A stretch of DNA of 64,000 nt, taken from Symmachiella macrocystis. GTDB taxonomy: Bacteria > Planctomycetota > Planctomycetia > Planctomycetales > Planctomycetaceae. The stretch spans positions 4,189,490-4,253,489 of the forward strand of contig NZ_SJPP01000001.1 in assembly GCF_007860075.1 (NCBI RefSeq), in the 5' to 3' direction. Below are positions 9,050-17,830 of the stretch, piece by piece. Made by a program: the position numbers and the translations under genes. Under the pieces are notes generated by a model, which was not told the origin of the DNA, searched no databases, and saw nothing but the letters and a program-made list of their open reading frames with translations. The stretch's first letter is position 1. Each line of letters opens with the position of its first letter.

Positions 9050-9358
9050 TTAGCTGTTCGGGCTTGCCGATTCAGCGGCGGAATCGATGCGAAACAGCAA
9101 GGTCCCTTCCGATTTGGTCAGCGCGGGTTGCCGGTGGGTCGCCAGCGTTTGATGCGGTGCAAGGGGCACCAGTGCGCCGGAAAAGGCATGCGGCTTGAGC
9201 GTCATCTCATGCTCACTGTCGCGGCGGCGCATCTCGTCGAGCACAATCGGATGCCAAGTCGCATCCCGCTCTTCGCTCGCCACATGGTGTTGCCTCGCCC
9301 ATCTCCGTAATCGTAGTTCGTCTACTACATCCATGCCAACGTCCGTGGTCCCGGCCAT
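9050..9358 (-). CDS. Small planctomycete-type protein of unknown function
   Basis: The start ATG 9358 is decided by a strong ribosome binding site, GAGGAGG, about 6 bases upstream; a longer frame to 9433 has none. The 102-residue product begins MAGTTDVGMDVVDELRLRRW and is rich in Arg, Glu and His, with no membrane segment or signal. The middle stretch RDATWHPIVLDEMRRRD appears folded, while the C-terminus is polar and Ser-rich. From memory, similar short proteins occur in other planctomycetes without an assigned function; this should be treated as weak. It is convergent with the MotB-like gene, and the two stops are about 30 bases apart. Confidence 0.65.
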   Translation of the reverse strand: MAGTTDVGMDVVDELRLRRWARQHHVASEERDATWHPIVLDEMRRRDSEHEMTLKPHAFSGALVPLAPHQTLATHRQPALTKSEGTLLFRIDSAAESASPNS

Positions 9359-9729
9359 ATCGCGCCTCCTCGGTGAGTTGGAAATATTAATGAGAAAATC
9401 AACCATCCCCGGACATACACTTTGGCCAACCATCTTCCGATCTCGGTTTCTAGACCGACAGCAAATAATGGTGGCCGCCCGGTTCCCCGTCTCGCTGGCC
9501 GAGAGAAGTCGCGAGCAGTTGAGTCCCGTGCCTTCAAGGCGGGGCTCATGGATGAACGTTGCCGGCCCCCTCAGAAAACAATGGGGGCCAGCACGTGTGG
9601 TTGATTGATCGGAACAGAATCAGCGGGGAAGTTCCCAACTATTCGTTCCTGCTTTTACATCGGCTGGGCTTGTCTCAAAACGTCGCAAAAACCGGCGCGG
9701 ACTGAAGGCCAAGTCGGTTTTGGCCGGCA
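9359..9729. other. Intergenic region, no gene seen
   Basis: No convincing coding frame occurs on either strand. The right half contains an imperfect hairpin with GGCCCCC and GGGGGCC arms near 9563-9592, downstream of the methyltransferase gene stop at 9730. It lacks a clear T-run. The left edge carries the ribosome binding site and presumably the promoter of the 102-aa gene. Confidence 0.5.
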
Positions 9730-10500
9730 TCAACCCGCATGCCGCGATTGACCGGCAGGACTTTCCTGAGCAGCCAACTGCATACCGGCGGTAAGGTCGG
9801 GAAGCTGTGCCTCCGCCTGATCGCCCAGATACCGTGTCCGCAGTAAGGCAATGCCGGAAACCATCCACCCCAGGGCTTCAAAATGGACCAACGGTTCAAG
9901 CGTCCCATACCACACCGAAGCGGAATAACCCAAAAACATGCCAAAAAATACGCCATTGCCCAGAATACCGTCAATCGTGGCAAACGGCCCGGCAAAATGT
10001 TGACGGCTGATCGTGATGGGCCACCAACGCGGCACGGTTTTGCAATAGGCGTCAAACTGAGCGCCCCATTCCTGTTTCAAAAAGCCTTCTTCGTACCGGA
10101 TCACGCGACCGTAACGCAGCCAATGCACGGCGACAAAAATCGCGGCGAACACCGGTCCAAAGAACATTCCAAAACCGGCAAAAATCAACAGCGTGCCGAC
10201 GTACAGCGGGTTGCGTATGGCGGCAAACGGGCCCCCGACCACCAAACGGTCATTGCGGGCCGTCAAACCGGTGACGACTTCCGCAGTTAAGAAACTCGTC
10301 CCCCAAATGCGGATCGCCAGTCCGCAACCGGCCAGCAACGTGGCGATGAATCCATAGGTCGGATCAATCGGGGGCGCGTACCAGACGCCCTGGGATCCAT
10401 TCCAAAAATAATAGATGGCAGCCAGCACGGGTTGGCTCAAAAAGAGTATCGCGATGCGCCATCGGTATTCCCAAGGTTGTGCAGCTTGAAATATGTTCAT
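9730..10500 (-). CDS. PEMT/ICMT-like membrane methyltransferase
   Basis: The 256-residue membrane protein has about 5-6 hydrophobic segments and the SAM-binding signature region of the phospholipid methyltransferase / isoprenylcysteine carboxyl methyltransferase fold: GGPFAAIRNPLYVG followed by EEGFLKQEWG and a PRWWP turn. Family members methylate lipid amines, isoprenylcysteines or other membrane-embedded substrates using SAM. ATG 10500 is chosen because AGGGGA sits about 7 bases upstream; the longer frame to 10557 overlaps the dehydrogenase gene. It follows that gene by only 16 bases, so the two are probably cotranscribed. The substrate is unknown, and the C-terminal 60 residues extend beyond the core fold. 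Confidence 0.78.
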   Translation of the reverse strand: MNIFQAAQPWEYRWRIAILFLSQPVLAAIYYFWNGSQGVWYAPPIDPTYGFIATLLAGCGLAIRIWGTSFLTAEVVTGLTARNDRLVVGGPFAAIRNPLYVGTLLIFAGFGMFFGPVFAAIFVAVHWLRYGRVIRYEEGFLKQEWGAQFDAYCKTVPRWWPITISRQHFAGPFATIDGILGNGVFFGMFLGYSASVWYGTLEPLVHFEALGWMVSGIALLRTRYLGDQAEAQLPDLTAGMQLAAQESPAGQSRHAG

Positions 10501-10516
10501 ATGGGTTCCCCTGGTG

Positions 10517-11248
10517 TCAGCCTCGGCCGATGTAAAGTTGTTCATTGGGTAGCACAATCGCCTCCAACATATTCACCTCAGGCGGTAAGGTGGCCATCGT
10601 CAGCGCGACTTTGGCAATCGTTTCCATGCTCATCATGGGTTCGTCATCAGAATTCAAACCGGATTCAACACGACGTTCGACCCGCACGTTTCCGGGGTGC
10701 AGGCAACTGCAGATGATTCCAAAAGGCCGCCCGTCCAGAGCGGTCGCTTGCGTCAATCCCCACACGCCGAATTTCGCCGCTGTATACGGACCACATGCCT
10801 CGCGGGTGCGTTGGGCGGAAATCGAACCGATGTTGATAATCCGACCGCCTCCCTGTTCTTTCATCATGGAGAAGGCACTGCGGCTACAAAGGAACGCGCC
10901 GGTCAAGCAGGCACCGATCACATTGTTCCAACCCTCGGTCGTCACCTGATCCAGCCGGCCCCCATCGAAGGCGCCCGCGTTGTTGATCAGCACATCCACA
11001 CGACCAAACCGCTCCTGGATGAGGCTGAAAAACTGCTCAACCGCCGCATCGTCAGAGACATCGGTGGAAACCGCCAAGACGTCGGCGCCCCCTTGCGTCA
11101 ATTCTTTTTCAACTTTGCCAAGCTTCTCCATGTTTCGCGCACAGAGCGCCAACTTGGCTCCTTCGGCGGCGAATGCTTCGGCAATGGCTTTGCCAATCCC
11201 TTGATTCGCACCGGTAATCACACAAACTTGACCGTCGAGTTGTGGCAT
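10517..11248 (-). CDS. Short-chain dehydrogenase/reductase (SDR)
   Basis: A classical SDR of 243 residues: cofactor motif TGANQGIG (12-19), NNAG (89-92), catalytic Ser near 142-144, and Tyr155 and Lys159 in YTAAK. It should reduce or oxidise a carbonyl/hydroxyl group with NAD(P)(H) in the cytoplasm. The residue after strand 2 is Ala-Arg-Asn (CARNMEK), which favours NADP over NAD; this is inference from the general SDR rule. The methyltransferase gene follows after 16 bases, suggesting a joint role in modifying a lipid or small hydrophobic compound. The substrate cannot be read from sequence. Confidence 0.88.
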   Translation of the reverse strand: MPQLDGQVCVITGANQGIGKAIAEAFAAEGAKLALCARNMEKLGKVEKELTQGGADVLAVSTDVSDDAAVEQFFSLIQERFGRVDVLINNAGAFDGGRLDQVTTEGWNNVIGACLTGAFLCSRSAFSMMKEQGGGRIINIGSISAQRTREACGPYTAAKFGVWGLTQATALDGRPFGIICSCLHPGNVRVERRVESGLNSDDEPMMSMETIAKVALTMATLPPEVNMLEAIVLPNEQLYIGRG

Positions 11249-11399
11249 AAACTACGCCTTTTCTATTCAGGTTGCCTGTTTAGCCTAGATTATCTTAGCG
11301 TCTCTAGTTGACAGCCTCAAGAATATTTCACCCAAATTTGGTACCTCGGCCCAGGCGCAACGGTTGCCAGGAGCACTGATTCCAGGGTGGCGAAGGTCG

Positions 11400-11948
11400 C
11401 TATCTCAATTCAGCCGCTGCCATTACGGTATATCGGGCACCCCGGGACGTCAGTTCAGACTGATACAGTTCCAAGGATTCAACGATGTGACTTCCGTAAT
11501 CGGTGTTAGCGTTGTGGGCGACATAAGTCGCGAGTTCCACCGGTGCAGTCCCTTTAATACGAGCGACCGTGAGGTGTGGAGCAAAGGGGCGTGATTCGCG
11601 GGAGAATCTCAACGGTGTTAGGCGTTCATGGAACGTCTCCACCAATTCCCCCAATCCGGCATCTGTGCGCAATCCAACCCACACAACATTTGGACGGCGC
11701 AGATGCGGAAACGCTCCCATCCCGTGGAGATCGACCAGGAATGGCTCCCGTCCGGCCGCCGCCTTGTTGAGGATGTCTGTGAGGGGGGCAATCAACTCCT
11801 CTTGGGGGTCGCCCAGAAATTTAAGCGTCACGTGCCAATTCTCTGGCGCGACCGGGCGGACGGATCGTCCCAGTTCACCCAGATCGGCGTGCACGCGCTG
11901 CAATTTCGGATTGGCAGCGATTCGGAATGCAAGAAATGTCCGCAGCAA
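11400..11948 (-). CDS. thpR: RNA 2',3'-cyclic phosphodiesterase
   Basis: The protein belongs to the 2H phosphoesterase superfamily. It shows both HxTx motifs: HVTL at residues 39-42 and HLTV at 125-128, at the spacing expected for the ThpR/LigT group. Length is 182 residues, normal for the family. It hydrolyses RNA 2',3'-cyclic phosphate ends to 2'-phosphates and may seal RNA in reverse; the in vivo role is uncertain. The start appears to be TTG at 11948, giving MLRTFLAFRI, which matches the usual family N-terminus (a short basic start, then the FLAF strand). It is a solitary gene, divergent from the EamA gene. Confidence 0.9.
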   Translation of the reverse strand: MLRTFLAFRIAANPKLQRVHADLGELGRSVRPVAPENWHVTLKFLGDPQEELIAPLTDILNKAAAGREPFLVDLHGMGAFPHLRRPNVVWVGLRTDAGLGELVETFHERLTPLRFSRESRPFAPHLTVARIKGTAPVELATYVAHNANTDYGSHIVESLELYQSELTSRGARYTVMAAAELR

Positions 11949-12036
11949 AGTTACACAACCTGTTCGGTTTTGACTTGCCGGTCCGCTGTCGATGACGTCT
12001 ACTGCTCAGGGACCTCCCTGATGACTTTATGACAAT

Positions 12037-12924
12037 ATGCTTGACGATTCCACAACACGATCGATTTCCCGCGGGCGACTGCTGGTTGTTGCGGCGGCGC
12101 TGCTCTGGAGTACCAGTGGTGTCATCGTCAAGAGCCCTCCGCTGCAGCAGTTGATGCCGCAGTCGGAACGCGGCCCGACGATTGCCTGTTATCGGGCAGC
12201 AGCGGCGGCAATTTGTCTGTTGCCGTTCGTGAATTACAGCCGCATTCGATTTCGCCCTGCGCTGGTTCCGTTGGTTTGTTCGTTTGCTGCGATGAACTGG
12301 CTATTTATTTCGGCGATGACTTACACCACCGCAGCAGCGGCGATTTTTCTGCAATACACCAGTACGTTTTGGGCGTCGCTGTTCGGCGTGGTCTTTTTGA
12401 AGGAGCCGCTGGAACGCCGTAACATGGTGGCGCTCGGATTCGCCTTGGCCGGCATTTCTTGGATTGTGGCTGCTGATTGGAATAACGAGCGGTTTTGGGG
12501 CACGTTGATGGGGTTGGGCAGTGGGTTCGCCTATGGCGGCGTGGTCGTCAGTCTGCGCGTCCTGCGTGAGGAAAACGGTCCTTGGCTCATTGCGCTTTGT
12601 CACGTTGTCAGCTGTGGCGTGCTGTTGCCTTGGGTCCTGTCGGGCAGCGCGGTTCCGGACGGCATGCAATGGAGCATGATCATCCTGTTGGGAGTCATGC
12701 AAATGGCAATTCCCTACGTGTTGTTTTCGCGGGGTTTACGCTACATTCCCATCCAAGAAGCCGCCTTGATCCCGTTGTTCGAGCCGATTTGCAATCCGTT
12801 GTGGGTCTGGCTGGTTTGGAATGAAAGCATTCCTGGCCCAACGCTGATCGGCGGCGCCATGATTGCGGCCGGATTGTGCCTGCGCTCACTGAGAGGATGG
12901 AAAGTCCGTGGAGGCGGGCAGTGA
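12037..12924 (+). CDS. EamA/DMT-family transporter
   Basis: The 295-residue protein has ten predicted membrane segments arranged as two tandem EamA repeats. It begins with a basic N-terminus and LLVVAAALLWSTSGVIVKSP, and in the second repeat has FAYGGVVVSLRVL and the final segments with LIPLFEPICNPLWVWLVW. These are typical of drug/metabolite exporters of the DMT superfamily, usually proton-coupled exporters of amino acids or other metabolites. The substrate cannot be predicted. Start ATG 12037 gives a short cytoplasmic N-terminus before segment 1. A hairpin terminator follows the stop. Confidence 0.88.
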   Translation: MLDDSTTRSISRGRLLVVAAALLWSTSGVIVKSPPLQQLMPQSERGPTIACYRAAAAAICLLPFVNYSRIRFRPALVPLVCSFAAMNWLFISAMTYTTAAAAIFLQYTSTFWASLFGVVFLKEPLERRNMVALGFALAGISWIVAADWNNERFWGTLMGLGSGFAYGGVVVSLRVLREENGPWLIALCHVVSCGVLLPWVLSGSAVPDGMQWSMIILLGVMQMAIPYVLFSRGLRYIPIQEAALIPLFEPICNPLWVWLVWNESIPGPTLIGGAMIAAGLCLRSLRGWKVRGGGQ

Positions 12925-12962
12925 TTTTCTCGGAGTGCCGCGCGCTCCCGTCGGTTGAACGA

Positions 12963-13004
12963 AACAGGGCACGGGGAATTGGCCCCCATGCCCTGTTCTG
13001 TTTT
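12963..13004. terminator. Hairpin terminator between convergent genes
   Basis: AACAGGGCA (12963-12971) pairs with TGCCCTGTT (12989-12997), followed on the plus strand by CTGTTTTAC. It lies between the EamA stop (12924, plus) and the thiol peroxidase stop (13027, minus) and could serve both genes. Confidence 0.65.
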
Positions 13005-13026
13005 ACGTTCAACATCGCGACAAACG

Positions 13027-13545
13027 TTACCCTTTGGCGGCGGCCAGGGCAGCGTCATAGTTGGGTTCGTCGGCGATTTCGCTGACGTATTCAACGTGTG
13101 TCAATTTGTTGTCCGGACTGATCACAAAGATCGCTCGGGCCAAGACGCGATCCAGTGGACCGCCGGAAATGGTCACGCCATAATCGTCACCGAATTTCGT
13201 GCAGCGGTGGCCGCTCAGGCAGGAGACGTTTTCCACGCCTTCGGCTCCGCACCAACGTTTTTGACCGAACGGCAAATCCATGCTCACGCACAGGACTTCG
13301 ACGTTGTCCAACGTGCCGGCGACTTCGTTGAATTGTTTGGTTTCTTTGTGGCAGGTCGGCGTATCCAGCGACGGCACGGTGGCGATGATCCGCGTTTTAC
13401 CAGCCGAGCTGGCCAATGTGATGTCGCTCAGGTCCGCGCCTTGCAGTGTGAAATCGGGGGCATCGTCGCCAACTTTGAGTTCCGGTCCGACCAAATCCAC
13501 CGGACCGCCTTTGAGCGTGACCGCTCCTTTACGAGTATCAGCCAT
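13027..13545 (-). CDS. tpx: Thiol peroxidase (Tpx-type peroxiredoxin)
   Basis: It reduces hydrogen peroxide and alkyl hydroperoxides using thioredoxin-type reductants. The 172-residue protein has the peroxidatic Cys65 in TPTCHKET and the resolving Cys99 in RWCGAEG, at the spacing typical for atypical two-Cys Tpx. The C-terminal half (YGVTISGGPLDRVLARAIFV) also matches Tpx. Two further cysteines sit in VSCLSGHRC, which is unusual for the family. A start at ATG 13545 matches the family N-terminus. No redox partner is encoded next to it. Confidence 0.94.
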   Translation of the reverse strand: MADTRKGAVTLKGGPVDLVGPELKVGDDAPDFTLQGADLSDITLASSAGKTRIIATVPSLDTPTCHKETKQFNEVAGTLDNVEVLCVSMDLPFGQKRWCGAEGVENVSCLSGHRCTKFGDDYGVTISGGPLDRVLARAIFVISPDNKLTHVEYVSEIADEPNYDAALAAAKG

Positions 13546-13851
13546 GGTTGTGCTCCTTGAATCCTATTTTCCAAAATGGTGATCAGCGCGTTTCCACAGC
13601 GTGGTTCGCCGACGCGGCCGACCGGCCGCTACTGAGTGCAAAATCCAATATGCCTTGAAGTATGGCGATTCAAACTCGACTTGCAAGCGTTACAGGTGCG
13701 CAGTTTCTTCTTCGGCCCAAGTTGCTTAGAATGGCGGCGGCCGAGGGTGATTGCGAACCGGAAAGTGGATGTGTAGGTCATTTAATTCCGGGGGACAGCC
13801 CTGTTCTCGGTCCTCGAATTTCGTATCTGGTTGTGGAAGTTGTCGTGAGTT

Positions 13852-15681
<1,830 letters not shown>

Positions 15682-16231
15682 GGACCATAAGACGAGTAAT
15701 ATTGTGACTCTGCAAAGGGCACCATAAGCCTCGCCATTTGGGGGCGCACGGCGAATACGAAGGGTATTGCACGATTCCGCAGAATGGATATAATGTGGAT
15801 CAACGGTAAAATCGGTAAGCATTCTGCAGTCTTCCCGTTTGCCTGAATATGCCCATTTGGCCATATTTAAGCAGCTTGGCGTTGACTCGGTTATTGTTTA
15901 TTGACTGTTGACACTGAAAAATCAAATTGGCACTGAACGTAATTGGCATTGGAAGTCACGTTCATACGACGATGAGTGTTTTGGACTGGAGCGGTTCACC
16001 AGGGCCATCCAGTCACCCGGATTGTCCTGATCCACGCAGCCTCCCCACGTTTTGCCCGCAACGTTTCGAGATCTTTGCATGCAGATGTGGTGTGGATGCC
16101 TTGAGAGGTCGGTCCGAAAAGCGGTTGTCGCGGTCAGGGAGGGCTTGGCCTCTCTTCGCGGAGGGATTCACGAGAGGTTCTGTTACGTCGGATGCGGGAT
16201 CGCAGACCGATGGTGAAGGTGGACGAGCACC
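15682..16231. other. Intergenic region upstream of the HTH-receiver gene
   Basis: No coding frame with convincing composition was found. Around 15901-15953 the sequence contains three similar 11-mers in direct orientation: TTGACACTGAA (15908), TTGGCACTGAA (15927) and TTGGCATTGGA (15943), plus a TTGACT at 15901. These may be binding sites for a regulator or part of a promoter for the response regulator gene, about 280 bases downstream. This is inference only. The rest of the gap is GC-rich with no feature I can name. Confidence 0.4.
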
Positions 16232-16813
16232 ATGAAAACAGTCTTTACGACCGGTGAGGCGGCAAAGGTCTGCAAAGTCAGTCAGCAAACGATTATTCGT
16301 TGTTTCGACTCAGGCCAACTCAAGGGGTTCCGGGTTCCCGGATCCCGGTTTCGTCGGATTCCTCGGGACTTGCTGTACAAGTTCATGAAGGAAAACGGTA
16401 TTCCAACCGATGCGCTAGAAAGCGGACGCCGCAAGGCGCTGGTAGTGGATGACGACGAAGAACTAGTAGAATTGATCAGCGACGCATTGGAAGCTGACGG
16501 CCGTTTCGAAATCCGTACGGCCAACAACGGGTTCGATGCCGGGATGATGGTCAAGGAATACCGGCCCGACGTCATCGTGCTGGACGTCATGCTTCCGGAC
16601 ATCAACGGTAAAGAAGTGTGCCAGCGCGTACGCAGCGATTCGAATTTGGACGATACGCGGATCATCTGTATCAGCGGTATGGTCGAAGAGGACAAAAAAG
16701 GGGAACTGATTGAGGCCGGCGCGAATGTGTTTCTGCAAAAACCATTCGAAGTCGACGCGCTTGTCGATGAGCTGTGTAGCCAGTTGGACATCGAACCGAC
16801 CAGCGGGAAATAG
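16232..16813 (+). CDS. Excisionase-type HTH fused to response-regulator receiver
   Basis: Residues 1-60 form an excisionase/MerR-like helix-turn-helix: TTGEAAKVCKVSQQTIIRCF, then a wing with GFRVPGSRFRRIPR. Residues about 67-190 form a receiver domain with acidic pair Asp73-Asp74, phospho-acceptor Asp118 in VIVLDVM, the switch Ser in IICISGM and Lys in LQKPF. The DNA-binding domain comes first, the reverse of most response regulators. It should be a phosphorylation-controlled DNA-binding regulator. It is followed by a strong terminator, then by a soluble histidine kinase gene 129 bases downstream, its likely partner. The product is 193 residues; a GAGCACC stretch precedes the ATG and no ideal ribosome binding site is present. 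Confidence 0.85.
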   Translation: MKTVFTTGEAAKVCKVSQQTIIRCFDSGQLKGFRVPGSRFRRIPRDLLYKFMKENGIPTDALESGRRKALVVDDDEELVELISDALEADGRFEIRTANNGFDAGMMVKEYRPDVIVLDVMLPDINGKEVCQRVRSDSNLDDTRIICISGMVEEDKKGELIEAGANVFLQKPFEVDALVDELCSQLDIEPTSGK

Positions 16814-16832
16814 TCAGCGAATTCAACGAGAG

Positions 16833-16867
16833 GCCCAGCCCGGCAAATCCCGGGCTGGGCTTTTTTT
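16833..16867 (+). terminator. Intrinsic terminator
   Basis: A perfect 11-bp stem (GCCCAGCCCGG with CCGGGCTGGGC, loop CAAATC) is followed at once by a seven-T run. It sits 20 bases after the response regulator stop, and would separate that gene from the histidine kinase gene downstream. Confidence 0.9.
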
Positions 16868-16942
16868 ACTACAAGTCGTTACAAATCAACGCGGCAAACA
16901 TCCCCCGGTTCAATTTCACGTTGTCACCGGAATCAATAATCC

Positions 16943-17722
16943 ATGCGCCCGCTTTTCAATGATCCACCGGCTCATTCCGGCAATACAGGCCCGACCATGG
17001 ACTCCGAATTGGCGCAGCAACAGTTATGGCAAGCCAAGTTGGAGGCATTGGCCGAATTCGCCGCCGGGGCGGGTCACGAAATTAACAATCCGTTGGCCGT
17101 GATCATCAACCGTGCGCAGCGTCTTCTGGATGAGGAGTCCGACCCGCGACGTCGACGGGAACTGGCTGCCATCGGTGCTCAAGCGTATCGCATTCGCGAC
17201 ATGATCGGCGATACGATGCTGTTTGGCCGACCTCCCGAACCAGTTCCCCAAGCGTGTGATTTGGCGGCCACGGTCAGCGAAGTTGCGGACAAGCTCGCCG
17301 AAGTTTTCGCCGCTACGGGCACGACGTTGGAACAGCAGATCGAGGACTGCCCAGCACTCCACGCCGATCCGCTGCAACTGAAAATCGTCATCAGCAGTTT
17401 GTTGCAAAACGCCGCCGAAGCCACCGGAGAACAGGGCCGCGTGCGGGTCACCACGACATCTGTCTTGGAAGGCACCGCACGGTTTGTTAGGCTGTGCGTC
17501 ATCGACAACGGCCCCGGCTTGAGCGATATCGACCGGGAGCATTTGTTCGACCCGTTTTATTCCGGACGGCAAGCTGGTCGTGGATTGGGTTTCGGCCTGT
17601 CCAAATGCTGGCGGATTGTCGATGGTCACGGCGGACGGATTGACGTTTCGCGTACACCGTCGGAAGAAACGGTCTGCGCGGTGTTTTGGCCCACGCACGA
17701 CAACGGCAACAACGACAAGTAG
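16943..17722 (+). CDS. Soluble sensor histidine kinase
   Basis: The 259-residue protein has no membrane segment and no recognisable input domain. The phospho-acceptor H45 sits in the H-box AGHEINNPLAV; the ATPase domain has an N-box with NAAEAT, a G1 box with DNGPGLSD, and a G2 box with GRGLGFGLSKCWRIVDGHGG. The C-terminus ends CAVFWPTHDNGNNDK. The first 35 residues are unlike a known sensor, so stimulus recognition must come from a partner or a very short region. It is the probable kinase for the HTH-receiver protein encoded just upstream, although a terminator lies between them. The first codon ATG 16943 lacks a clear ribosome binding site. Confidence 0.85.
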   Translation: MRPLFNDPPAHSGNTGPTMDSELAQQQLWQAKLEALAEFAAGAGHEINNPLAVIINRAQRLLDEESDPRRRRELAAIGAQAYRIRDMIGDTMLFGRPPEPVPQACDLAATVSEVADKLAEVFAATGTTLEQQIEDCPALHADPLQLKIVISSLLQNAAEATGEQGRVRVTTTSVLEGTARFVRLCVIDNGPGLSDIDREHLFDPFYSGRQAGRGLGFGLSKCWRIVDGHGGRIDVSRTPSEETVCAVFWPTHDNGNNDK

Positions 17723-17830
17723 GTGAGTTGCCGCGGCTGCATTTGATGCAAGGGTGCGCCATTTTGTCGTACGATGGAGCGGCCTCGTTTTGCCTCATCG
17801 AGAGTATGCCAAAGGAATGGTGGCTGAGTG

